Assembly (NCBI GenBank): GCA_000818945.1
Contig: KN805433.1
Location: forward strand, 62,001 to 126,000
DNA: 64,000 nt
Direction of reading: 5' to 3'
Origin: Schizochytrium sp. CCTCC M209059
Lineage: Eukaryota; Sar; Bigyra; Thraustochytrida; Thraustochytriidae
The notes beneath the pieces are model-generated. The model searched no databases and was not told the DNA's origin. It saw nothing but the letters and a program-made list of their open reading frames with translations. Shown in pieces: positions 1 through 12,900 of this stretch. The translations under genes were made by a program, and so were the position numbers. The first letter of the stretch is position 1, and every line of letters begins with the position of its first letter.

Positions 1-3000
1 CGTGGAGTCCTACGGAGGACCGCGGCTGTGACCTCTGCACAACGGCCAAGATCACGGTACGCTGCGACAACAAGCTCAAGTTTCGACAGTATCAACTTCA
101 AGGCGGTGAAAATCTTGTCGAGCTGCCTTCTTCACGTGACGGCGACTATGACCTGGAAGACTGGAGAAAAACGTTTACGACTGAGATTGACATCACGCCT
201 GAGACGCGACTCGAGTTCGAGTGCACTGACATCGGCGTTGTTGGTGGCTTCGTCGGTGAGATCGAGTTCTGCGGGCAGACAATCAAGACGTCGGATGACC
301 TGGTTGCAAACGAGTCGCCGGCACCTTTCACCTGGTTTGTGAACCCTGATAAGTCTGGAAACTTGGGAACGCTCGTGTACACGAATATGGGCGGGGGCGA
401 ATGGGGCCTGACGGAAGGGCAATACACGGACGAAGATGCGGTATGGGTATGGGACGGTCAGACGGACAACACCATGACATTTGGCTTTGACTTTGGGTGC
501 ACGGCACCAACAGATAGCGAGGAAGTGGTTTCCACAAACTCGCCAACGGACTCTCCGACGGACGCACCAACTTTGAGCCCTGTGGAGACGACTTCGTCCT
601 GCTACCAAGTTGGCATGCACTTCAAAACAAATGACAAGGACGACCTCCTGTCTTTGAAAGGCGATGCGGACATTGACAGCCCTGAACGTTGTCACGCCAA
701 GTGTCTCGAATACGAGTGGTGCAACTTTTGGGCCTTTCGTGATGCTCAGCCCAAGGAATCTGGTTCGGAATCTCTTTGTAATCTGTTGAAGAGTCTCAAG
801 GATAATGGTGGCGGAGCTACGGCCAACCTGCGTTGGACCTCGGGAACAAGAACATGTACGGAGACGCCTACAAATGCTCCAACGGACTCGCCAACGAACT
901 CGCCAACGAACTCGCCAACGAACTCGCCGACGAACTCGCCGACGAACTCGCCGACGAACTCGCCAACGAACTCACCAACGAACTCGCCGACGGACTCGCC
1001 AACAGATTCCCCAACAGACTCCCCAACAAACTCGCCGACAGATTCCCCAACAGACTCCCCAACGAACTCGCCGACAAATTCCCCAACAGACTCCCCAACG
1101 AACTCGCCTACGGACTCGCCGACGAACTCGCCAACGAACTCGCCAACGAACTCGCCGACGGACTCGCCGACAGATTCCCCAACAGACTCCCCAACAGACT
1201 CGCCGACAGACTCCCCAACAATGTTTCCAACACTTTCACCGGTTGACACTCACGAAGACTGTTACACATTTGGGCTCTGGACTGGCACGTCTCTCGAAGA
1301 ATTCGGCAATGTTGGAAGCGCAAGTCAGTGTCACTCTCGTTGCGTTGAAAATTCGGAGTGCAATTACTGGTCATTTCTGGCGAACCAAGGAAAGTGCGTC
1401 CTCTACGGGTCGGTCGATGGGTCGGATAGCGATGGCAACCTCGACTTGGTGCGTGGGCCTAGGATCTGCACGCTGGCTCCGACCGACTCACCGACGGAAT
1501 CACCAACGACCTTGGCTCCCACATCATCTCCAACATCTGCTCCTACATTGTCGCCAGTAGATACACACGACAGTTGCTACGAGCTTGGACGGTGGTCTGG
1601 AAGTGCACTCGATGTGAACGCTAATGTAGACGATGCTGGGCAGTGCCATGCGATTTGCGTTGAGACCCCAGACTGCAACTACTGGGCTTATCTAGCCAAT
1701 CAAAAGACCTGTGGGATCTATCAGACTGTTGATGGTCCAGCGGGCGACGAAGATGACGGTACACAGTTGCGCGGCCCCAAGATCTGCACGCCAGCTCCGA
1801 CTGATGCCCCGACCGATGTCCCTACTATCTCGCCAACTTGGAGCCCCACGGAGGACCGCGGCTGCAGCCTTTGTTCAAGAGCCACAGTCACGGTTCGATG
1901 CGACAACAAGCTCAAGTTCCGGCAGTATCAGCTCCAAGGCGGTGAAGACCTCGTCGAGCTGCCTTCTTCACGTGACGGAGACTATGACCTTGAAAACTGG
2001 AGAGAAACGTTTACGACCGAAATTGACATCACGCCTGAGACGCGACTCGAGTTCGAGTGCACGGACATTGGTGTTGTCGGCGGCTTTGTTGGCGAGATCG
2101 AGGCCTGTGGACACACGATCAAGACGTCGCATGACCTGGTCGCAAACGAGTCGCCGGCACCGTTCACATGGTTTGTGAATCCTGAAAAGTCTGGAACCTT
2201 GGGAACGCTCGTGTACACGGATATGGGCGGGGGCGAATGGGGCCTGACGGAAGGGCAATACACGGACGAAGATGCGGTATGGGTATGGGACGGTCAGACG
2301 GACAACACCATGACATTTGGCTTTGACTTTGGGTGCATCCTGACGGACGCCCCCACCGAGTCTCCGACGTCTCTTCCCACGGAGGCACCGACGGAGTTCC
2401 CCACGGCAGCTCCTACGGACGCGCCGACGAGCTATCCTACGGACGCGCCGACGAGTTTCCCGACAGAGTCGCCGACGCGTTTCCCTACCTCGAGCCCTAC
2501 AGAAACACCGACCTTGAGCCCGGTAGAGATCACCTCTGTGTGCTACGAAAACGGAATGCGATTCAAGTCAATCTCGGCAAACGAGATTGACAGGTTTGTT
2601 GACATCGCAGGCATCGATACCCCGGAGCGCTGCCACTCTAAGTGTCTCGAATATGACGCGTGCAACTACTGGACCTTCCGAGAAGCCTTGGAAGGATCCT
2701 CCTCAGACGCTGCGAAGTCTTTTTGCATGTTGATGAGCGAACTCAAGAGTAGCAATGGCAGGGTTTCGACCAACACGCGCTGGACCTCGGGACCCAGAGT
2801 CTGTACGGAGATGCCGACGATTTCTCCCACGGATTCTCCGACAGCGTATCCGACAGCCACTCCCACGAGTTTTCCAACAGATGCACCAACGAACTCTCCA
2901 ACGGACGCACCAACTTTTTTTCCAACGGACGCGCCGACGAGCTTTCCCACGGACTCTCCTACACGGTTTCCCACGGACTCTCCGACCCGCTTTCCTACGG

Positions 3001-5557
3001 ACTCGCCGACCAGCTTCCCTACGGACAGTCCAACAGATGCACCTACTTCTTCTCCGACGGATTCACCCACGTCGTCCCCGACGCTTTCGCCAGTTGATGT
3101 ACTTGAAGGTTGCTACTCGCTGGGACGCTGGATTGGCTCGCCATGTGGGAAGCTTGGGGACGTTGAGAGCGCGTCGCAATGCCATGCTCTCTGTGTCTCG
3201 GAAAATTCATGCAACTACTGGTCATACGATACGGTGAGCGAAGATTGCAACCTTTATGCCTTGATCAACGCCCCAGAGTCCTTTGCGGACGGCAGCGTCG
3301 ACTTTGTACGCGGTCCCAAGGTTTGTACCACAGCACCGACGGCGTTCCCAACGGGAAGTCCCTCGGCATTCCCGACAGACTCACCGACGGTTGAGTTGGA
3401 GATCACTTCGGAGTGCTACGAGGATGGCATGGCATTTAGGGCAACGGACGCTGATACACTTGACTTCTTCTGGGACGACGAGGAGGTGGACACGCCGGAT
3501 AGATGCCACGCCATGTGTGTAAAGGACGATGAGTGCAACTACTGGAGCTTTCGAGCGGAGAAGAGTGGTAGCGCCAGTTCCGACAAGTCGTTGTGCACCC
3601 TGATGAGCGCGCTGAAGGCAAGCGGTGGTCGCGACTCGAGCGTGGGCTACAGGTACACATCGGGTCCGCGCCTTTGCACGAACATGCCGACGCCGAGCCC
3701 GACAAACGCACCGACTGAGTACCCGACCATGTCGCCGACCGAGTCGCCGACGTTTCATCCTGTGGCGATCACCTCGGCATGCTATGAAAACGGCATGCGA
3801 TTTAGGTCCACTACAACGAAAAGACTCGACAGTCTTCTTGGCATGGAGAATGTCGACAGCCCGGAGCGCTGCCACTCCAAGTGTCTCGAATACGACGCCT
3901 GCAACTACTGGGCTTTTCGTGAGGCTGTAGAAGGAAACGGTGATTGGGCAAAGTCTCTCTGTGAGGTAATGAGCGCTCTCAAGGAAGATGGAGGTCGAGT
4001 CGAGACAATTAACACGCGCTGGACCTCGGGAACTCGCATCTGTACGGAGATGCCGACCACTTCGCCGACGGACTCTCCTACAGCGTACCCGACCGATGCG
4101 CCGACGGACTCTCCTACAGCGTACCCAACAGATGCGCCGACCTATTCTCTTCTCCTACTACATTCCCGACGGGTGCGCCGACCAATTCTCCTACCGCGCA
4201 CCCGACTCGTTCTCCCACTGCATACCCAACGGATGCGCCTACGAACTCTCCTACCGCGTTTCCGACGATATCGCCTACTGCGTTCCCGACGGATTCGCCT
4301 ACCGCGTCCCCGACGGATTCTCCTACAGATTTTCCGACGCCTTATCCGACAGCATTTCCCACGGACGCACCGGTCGGCAACGTGGAGGACGAAGAAGAAG
4401 AAAATTGCTTCGTGGACGGCGATCAGTACAAGGCTGGAAAAACAATCGTTGTCAAGAAGAATGTCGAGAGCATCGAGGATTGCCGGGACTGGTGCCTCAG
4501 ATACTCGAGCTGCGCTGGCTACACTTACGAGGTCGCCAAGCTAGCATGCACACTCAAGGACCAGAAGAAGCCTTACAAACGTATGGAGAATATTGATGGC
4601 TGCATCTCCGGTCCGCGCGAGTGTCCCAAGCCCGAGGCATGTGTGCACCAGTTTCTGGAGTACAAGGGCAAGAACTTGCAAGCAACAACAAAAGAGAGCT
4701 CCGCTCTTGATTGCGCGAGATTGTGTCTGAATACGAACAAGTGCGAAGGGTGGGTCTATCGACTCAAGTCCGAAAAGTGCTATATTCGCCACCAGATCAG
4801 TAGTGTTCCCGTCGCCCGGAACTCGGACTTCTTTTCGGGCTTGATCGACGGCTGCGAGGCCGAATTAGACACGACTCCGGCGCCAACGGCGGAAGCCACG
4901 CTCTCTGTACTGGCGCACGTTGCGCAGTGTACTCACAAGGTGAACGACGTGCTCTTTGTTATCGACAGCTCTGGATCAATCGATGTAACGGAGTGGGAGA
5001 TTATTAAAGAATTTGTGCGACAGTTGGGCAGCGCTTTCCGGCTAGGCACGACCTCGGACGACTCGCGACTGGCCATGGTGGAATACTCTGGCTATGCCAC
5101 AACCTTGTGGGACTTCACATCGCCAATTGCAACCGACCAAGACCTTTTCCAAGAGGCGGTGGACGCAGCTGAAGCAACGCATAAGGCTACGGCTACAGGC
5201 CATGCTTTGATCACGGCCCAAGGCATCTTCGAGGAAACACCAGTTCGCGAAAGCCTAGACCGACGCGTGGTCATCCTCATCACGGATGGTAATCCCAACT
5301 TCAACCGAGGCTGTAAAGAAGCTGGATATGGCATCAACGGCCCCAAATGCGCAAAGAAGGCCGCGGTTGACTTGCGCAAGGGCCCCGACGGGGTATCTGG
5401 CACAGATGACGATATTTACTTGGTGTTTGTCGCCGTCGGTAAAAGCGTGAAAGCAAATGCTTTGAACAAAGTGGAGGACTTTCAGGTCAGCGCAACGCCT
5501 GCAGGCCTCTCAGCAATCGCGGATGAAATCATCATCGACGTTTGCGGCACAGCGTAA
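1..5557 (+). CDS. Giant secreted PAN/Apple - PT-stalk - VWA protein, paralogue 1 (5' partial, one frameshift)
   Basis: The reading frame is already open at base 3, so the N-terminus lies outside the window. Modules in order: a beta-sandwich-like module (about 20-495), a PAN/Apple module opening CYQVG (about 600), a Pro-Thr stalk (867-1236), PAN modules CYTFG (1260) and CYELG (1576), a second beta-sandwich module (1859-2337), PAN modules CYENG (2541), CYSLG (3111), CYEDG (3415) and CYENG (3780), a second stalk, two PAN modules of another type (4408, 4640) and a C-terminal VWA domain (about 4940-5545). The VWA keeps its metal site: DSSGS, TATGH and TDGNPN. The frame shifts within tattctcttctcct (about 4146-4156); the downstream frame restores the PT repeat and runs to the stop at 5555-5557. 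Paralogue 2 lacks the two extra bases. Either a sequencing error or a real lesion is possible. Likely an extracellular adhesin or matrix protein; no direct evidence of function. Confidence 0.85.
886..1224 (+). repeat. Coding minisatellite: (PTDSPT/PTNSPT)n stalk of paralogue 1
   Basis: Tandem 12-nt units of the type ccaacgaactcg / ccgacggactcg encode alternating PTNS and PTDS. All variation is at third bases and the N/D codon. Several other frames are also stop-free, which explains the spurious opposite-strand reading frames here. Such Ser/Thr/Pro stalks are usually O-glycosylated extended spacers; that is inference. Confidence 0.9.
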
Positions 5558-6994
5558 GCGAACGTCCCGACGCCTTTTATACCAAAGAGACGTAATTATT
5601 CAAATTATCAACCTCTTCTCCTTTTCGTCTCGACCAGGCTCATGACCCCGCGCCTAACCAGGCTTGGCCTGGCGCGTTCTTCTGCCTCCATGTGTAACCA
5701 ACCCCCCGAGTCCAGTTTTTGCAACCAATCGTTTCGAGCCGAAAGGACGGCACCCCAAGCATACAGCCAGAGGAGCGAGCGAGAAAGCAGTGCGACTTAC
5801 TTTTTCTCCCTTTCTTGCGCGCTCGCACTAGTAGCAAGTACTACTGCCACTAGAACTGTGACGCCTCGGCGCGTAACGAATAAATGATGGATTTGCTGTC
5901 AGGCCTTATTAGGGATGCCTAGGGCAAGGACCTATGGCCCGGCTGTGGGTAGAGAGAGAGTACCGCAAGAGCGCGATTTGCTACCATGTCGAAGCAGTTA
6001 TCTCTTATCTGTCACGAAGAATCGGCGAATTTGCGCCAAAATGGAAAAGTCCTGCAAAGTATCTTGCTGCAACTCTTGAGGCTTCCGTCCGCGCGCATGA
6101 CTCGTTCTTCCAATTTTCGTTGTAGCTGCCCCTTGGCTGCGCGAGCGCGAGCGCTCAGCAGCATGTAAGGAAGGCTATGCTCACGTCAAGAACCCCAAGA
6201 GTCCGCGTCATGATCTTATCTTCTCGAAGTATTCAAGGAAGGACTGCGGGGCCGCGCGCCGCGCCGCGCCGCGCTATGCCACGCCACGCCATGCTCCATG
6301 CTATGCTATGCTGTACGAAGCCGAGCCGGGCCAAGCCGAGCCAAGGCAGCCGCGCCAGCCATCTGAAGAAGGTGTGCGCGTCCGGTCATTTCTTCTGGAC
6401 CCGTCCCGTCCAGTTCGCCGCCCAGCTCGCCTGGGCACGCCATCCGTGCATCCATTTATCCACCTGTCCATCCATGCATCCATTTATTCATCCATCCATC
6501 CACCAATCCATCCCGGCCACCCAAGCTGTCCACCCCGTCCACGCCGTCCACGCCTTCCGTGGATTCGTTCATGCCATGCTGTAGGCCTCAGAAGGAGCGC
6601 AGCGCCCGTCGAGACCACGGACGGCTTGGACTCCGCGCCAGCTGGGAGCACAGCGACCTCGGCTTTTCGAGCGCGGCAAGAGGTCGAGCCAGGCGCAGCC
6701 GAACAGGCAGGGCTCAGTGAGATTGACTCACTGGAAAGCAAGGGAAGGGCTCGGGTGCTGCGCGCGGAGGGAGGAAGTGGGGGAGTGAAGGGGGGGAGGA
6801 GGAAGGACTAGAAGGACCGCGCTTTGGGCCGTCCTTCCCCGAAAGGCTCGAGGAATATATCCAGGTATGCAGACGACGAGAAAAACGTAGTACTACACGT
6901 AAGATGGATGACAGTCACTTCTGTGCAAGAGCAGTCCTGGGCAGACCCGGAACGACGACGGGTAGGTAGGAGAGAAAGAAAGAAGGGAGAAAGG
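5558..6994. other. Intergenic spacer between the two giant paralogues
   Basis: No supportable gene. It holds a GC-rich run of imperfect gccgcgcc and catgc repeats (6250-6310), a degenerate (CATC)n microsatellite (about 6445-6515), and a purine-rich segment just before the next start. An open frame extends upstream of 6995 to a TTG at 6824, but it carries no signal peptide and is probably 5' leader. Confidence 0.6.
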
Positions 6995-9900
6995 ATGCGC
7001 TCGCGAGATGTTTGCACGGCAATCGCCGTGGCATTCATCGCGCTTTTCTATGCTGTGACTGCAACCGATGACGTGTACGCAAGCATTTCGATGAGTCAAA
7101 TGGCAGAGGAGGCTAGCCTTGACGAGAGCGAATCGAATATTGATGCATTGAACATCAACGAAAGCGACGCGGACAATACCATCGACACGAGAAGGCTTTT
7201 GCATGGCACAAGTAGTTCATCGACTTCATCTAGCGCATGCGAATGCTCTTCTGGATTTGTCATTGTGGTGTGCAAGAATTCGGCCAACAATAACTTGGAG
7301 TACACGATGGACGTAGACGGCAAGACGACGAAGAACAAAGGCTTGACGAGATATCATTCTAACGTTGTTGGTTACTACTACCATGCTGCTATTGACCTTG
7401 ATTCCGAAGACGCAAAGATGACATTTACGTGTGAGTCGAATGCGTTGTTAAACGGCTTCTATGGCAGATTTGATGGCTGCGAGGGGAAAAAGTATACTAT
7501 CTCCAATCCAATTGAGGTCACTTCGAGCCCTGGCTTTGGCTCATGGTATATCGAATCCAATGACCCCAGTTCAATTAACGCGATGACAGACCTGAAATAT
7601 ACGGGCCTGACAGGGGTCGCTTCATCATTTGTTTGGAACAAAAACACGTCGCCGACGAAGATGACGTTTGGACTGAACGTTCCCAAGTGCATGGAAGATA
7701 GAACGGCGTCGAATACTGAGGCTCCCACCGATGCCCCCACTGCTTCGCCAACGTGGAGTCCTACGGAGGACCGCGGCTGTGACCTCTGCACAACGGCCAA
7801 GATCACGGTACGCTGCGACAACAAGCTCAAGTTTCGACAGTATCAACTTCAAGGCGGTGAAAATCTCGTCGAGCTGCCTTCTTCACGTGACGGCGACTAT
7901 GACCTGGAAGACTGGAGAAAAACGTTTACGACTGAGATTGACATCACGCCTGAGACGCGACTCGAGTTTGAGTGCACGGACATTGGCGTTGTTGGTGGCT
8001 TCGTCGGTGAGATCGAGTTCTGCGGGCAGACAATCAAGACGTCGCATGGCCTGGTTGCAAACGAGTCGCCGGCACCTTTCACCTGGTTTGTGAACCCTGA
8101 TAAGTCTGGAAACTTGGGAACGCTCGTGTACACGAATATGGGCGGGGGCGAATGGGGCCTGACGGAAGGGCAATACACGGACGAAGATGCGGTATGGGTA
8201 TGGGACGGTCAGACGGACAACACCATGACATTTGGCTTTGACTTTGGGTGCACGGCACCAACAGATAGCGAGGAAGTGGTTTCCACAAACTCGCCTACGG
8301 ACTCGCCGACGGACGCACCAACTTTGAGCCCTGTGGAGACGGCTTCGTCCTGCTACCAAGTTGGCATGCACTTCAAAACAAATGACAAGGACGACTTCCT
8401 GTCTTTGAAAGGCGATGCGGACATTGACAGCCCTGAACGCTGTCACGCCAAGTGTCTCGAATACGAGTGGTGCAACTTTTGGGCCTTTCGTGATGCTCAG
8501 CCCAAGGAATCTGATTCGGAATCTCTTTGTAATCTGTTGAAGGGTCTCAAGGATAATGGCGGCGGAGCTACGGCCAACCTGCGTTGGACCTCGGGAACAA
8601 GAACATGTACGGAGACGCCTACAAATGCTCCAACGGACTCGCCAACGAACTCGCCGACAGATTCCCCAACAGACTCCCCAACGAACTCGCCTACGGACTC
8701 GCCGACAGATTCCCCAACAGACTCCCCAACAGACTCGCCGACAGACTCCCCAACAATGTTTCCAACACTTTCACCGGTTGACACGACAGATTCCCCAACA
8801 GACTCCCCAACGAACTCGCCAACGGACTCGCCTACGGACTCGCCTACGGACTCGCCGACGGACTCGCCGACGGACTCGCCGACGAACTCGCCGACGGACT
8901 CGCCAACGAACTCGCCGACAGATTCCCCAACAGACTCCCCAACGAACTCGCCGACAGAGTCTCCTACGATGTTTCCAACACTTTCACCGGTTGACACTCA
9001 CGAAGACTGTTACACATTTGGGCTCTGGACTGGCACGTCTCTCGAAGAATTCGGCAATGTTGGAAGCGCAAGTCAGTGTCACTCCCGTTGCGTTGAAAAT
9101 TCGGAGTGCAATTATTGGTCATTTCTGGCGAACCAAGGAAAGTGCGTCCTCTACGGGTCGGTCGATGGGTCGGATAGCGATGGTAACCTCGACTTGGTGC
9201 GTGGGCCTAGGATCTGCACGCTGGCTCCGACCGACTCACCGACGGAATCACCAACGACCTTGGCTCCCACATCATCTCCAACATCTGCTCCTACATTGTC
9301 GCCAGTAGATACACACGACAGTTGCTACGAGCTTGGACGGTGGTCTGGAAGTGCACTCGATGTGAACGCTAATGTAGACGATGCTGGGCAGTGCCATGCG
9401 ATTTGCGTTGAGACCCCAGACTGCAACTACTGGGCTTATCTAGCCAATCAAAAGACCTGTGGGATCTATCAGACTGTTGATGGTCCAGCGGGCGACGAAG
9501 ATGACGGTACACAGTTGCGCGGCCCCAAGATCTGCACGCCAGCTCCGACTGATGCCCCGACCGATGTCCCTACTATCTCGCCAACTTGGAGCCCCACGGA
9601 GGACCGCGGCTGCAGCCTTTGTTCAAGAGCCACAGTCACGGTTCGATGCGACAACAAGCTCAAGTTCCGGCAGTATCAGCTCCAAGGCGGTGAAGACCTC
9701 GTCGAGCTGCCTTCTTCACGTGACGGAGACTATGACCTTGAAAACTGGAGAGAAACGTTTACGACCGAAATTGACATCACGCCTGAGACGCGACTCGAGT
9801 TCGAGTGCACGGACATTGGTGTTGTCGGCGGCTTTGTTGGCGAGATCGAGGCCTGTGGACACACGATCAAGACGTCGCATGACCTGGTCGCAAACGAGTC

Positions 9901-12900
9901 GCCGGCACCGTTCACATGGTTTGTGAATCCTGAAAAGTCTGGAACCTTGGGAACGCTCGTGTACACGGATATGGGCGGGGGCGAATGGGGCCTGACGGAA
10001 GGGCAATACACGGACGAAGATGCGGTATGGGTATGGGACGGTCAGACGGACAACACCATGACATTTGGCTTTGACTTTGGGTGCATCCTGACGGACGCCC
10101 CCACCGAGTCTCCGACGTCTCTTCCCACGGAGGCACCGACGGAGTTCCCCACGGCAGCTCCTACGGACGCGCCGACGAGCTATCCTACGGACGCGCCGAC
10201 GAGTTTCCCGACAGAGTCGCCGACGCGTTTCCCTACCTCGAGCCCTACAGAAACACCGACCTTGAGCCCGGTGGAGATCACCTCTGTGTGCTACGAAAAC
10301 GGAATGCAATTTAGGTCTACTTTTGCTAACAGACTCGACCGCTTCCTCGATGAGGAAGGCATCGATACCCCGGAGCGCTGCCACTCCAAGTGTCTAGAAT
10401 ACGACGACTGCAACTACTGGGCTTTTCGCGAGCCTGTGGAAGGAAAGACTGCAGAATGGGCAAAGTCTCTTTGTGACTTGATGAGCGCTCTCAAACCTAC
10501 CGGAGGTCGAGTTGAGACAATCAACACGCGCTGGACCTCGGGAACCCGCATATGTACGGAATCCCCTACGCACGCCCCCACGGGCTCTCCGACAGGTTTC
10601 CCGACCTCTTATCCAACGCACGCACCGGTCAGCTCTACTTCATATTGCTACGAGTCGAGCACAAAATACGTGGCACTTTGGCGAGATACGCTAGAAGTCT
10701 ATGAGGATGACGAGAGCATTGCTACAATAGAGGAATGCCACGCCATGTGTCTTGTGACCGAAGATTGCAATTATTGGAGTTTTCGAGCAGCAATGGAGGG
10801 TGCCTCTGCAGATTGGGCAACGTCCAAGTGTGTTCTCACGAGTGCTGTAAGCGAGCGCGAAGAAAATGTTAGCGATCGTTGGACTTCGGGACCCAAGATC
10901 TGCACACATATGCCCACCAGCTTTCCGTCTTCCGCCCCTACCGACGCACCTACAGGCTTCCCCACGGACTTCCCGACCGAGTTTCCGACCTCAAGTCCAA
11001 CCGAATTCCCATCTTTTTCTCCCGTGGCAGTCACCGATGTGTGTTATGAAGGTAGTATGCGCTTCGTATCGACCTCGTCAGGGATAATCGATCGTTTCCT
11101 CGATGTCGCGGACATCAACACGCCCGAGCGCTGCCATTCCAAGTGTCTCGAATACGACGACTGCAACTACTGGGCTTTTCGCGAGCCTGTGGAAGGAAAG
11201 ACTGCAGAATGGGCAAAGTCTTTTTGTGACGTGATGAGGGCTCTCAAGGAAGATGGAGGCAGGAGCTCAACCAACGCACGCTGGACCTCGGGAACCAGAG
11301 TCTGTACGGAGATGCCAACGACTGCGCCAACGGACCTTCCAACGACGTACCCGACAGATGCACCGACAGACGCGCCGACGAGCTTTCCCACGGACTTTCC
11401 TACAGAGTTCCCAACGAGCTTTCCCACGGACTCTCCCACGAGCTTTCCCACGGTCAGCCCGACTGATGCGCCTACTTCTTACCCTACCGACAGCCCGACG
11501 CTTTCGCCCATCAGTGTACTTGAAGACTGCTACTCTCTGGGACGCTGGATTGGCTCGGTTTGCGATGAGTTTTCTGGCGTCGAGAGTGCGTCCCAGTGCC
11601 ATGCTCTTTGCGCAACGGAGGCGGCGTGCAACTACTGGTCATACGATACGGTGAGCGAAGACTGCAACCTGTACGCCTTGATCAACGCCCCAGAGTCCTT
11701 TGCGGACGGCAGCGTCGACTTTGTACGCGGTCCCAAGGTTTGTACCACAGCACCGACGGCGTTCCCAACGGGAAGTCCCACGGCATTCCCGACAGACTCA
11801 CCGACGGTTGAGTTGGAGATCACTTCGGAGTGCTACGAGGATGGCATGGCATTTAGGGCAACGGACGCTGATACGCTTGACTTCTTCTGGGACGACGAGG
11901 AGGTGGACACGCCGGATAGATGCCACGCCATGTGTGTAAAGGACGATGAGTGCAACTACTGGAGCTTTCGAGCGGAGAAGAGTGGTAGCGCCAGTTCCGA
12001 CAAGTCGTTGTGCACCCTGATGAGCGCGCTGAAGGCAAGCGGTGGTCGCGACTCGAGCGTGGGCTACAGGTACACATCGGGTCCGCGCCTTTGCACGAAC
12101 ATGCCGACGCCGAGCCCGACAAACGCACCGACTGAGTACCCGACCATGTCGCCGACCGAGTCGCCGACGTTTCATCCTGTGGCGATCACCTCGGTATGCT
12201 ACGAAAACGGCATGCAATTTAGGTCGACTTTTGCTAACAGACTCGACCGCTTCCTCGATGAGGAAGGCATCGATACCCCGGAGCGCTGCCACTCCAAGTG
12301 TCTCGAATACGACGCCTGCAACTACTGGGCTTTTCGTGAGCCCGTGGAAGGAAAGACTGCACTATGGGCAAAGTCTCTTTGTGACTTGATGAGCGCTCTC
12401 AAGGAAGATGGAGGTCGAGTCGAGACAATTAACACGCGCTGGACCTCGGGAACTCGCATCTGTACGGAGATGCCGACCACTTCGCCGACGGACTCTCCTA
12501 CAGCGTACCCGACCGATGCGCCGACGGACTCTCCTACAGCGTACCCAACAGATGCGCCGACCTATTCTCCTACCGCGCATCCGACGGATGCGCCAACTGC
12601 GTTCCCAACGAATGCGCCTACGAAATCTCCCACCACATACCCGACGGATTCTCCAACCATGTATCCGACGGATGCGCCAACCGATTCTCCTACCGGATTT
12701 CCGACAGATGCGCCCACGGATGCTCCCACGAACGCGCCAATCGACGGCGACGTCACTCCCGAGGAAGATGAGAACTGCTTCGTGGACAAGGATCAGTATT
12801 GGGGTGGAAAAAAGATCGTTAAGAAGGGAAATGTCGAGAGCATCGAGGACTGCCGGGACTGGTGTCTCAAGTATTCGGCTTGTGTCGGGTACACTTTGGA

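Noticed and set aside
746..1249. Long minus-strand frame opposite the PT stalk, encoding GESVGEFV repeats
   Set aside because: It is the reverse complement of the 12-nt PTDS/PTNS array, which is stop-free in most frames. The plus strand carries the PAN modules and signal context.
6824..6994. Upstream extension of giant paralogue 2
   Set aside because: It opens with a TTG and would bury the signal peptide; the ATG at 6995 is preferred.
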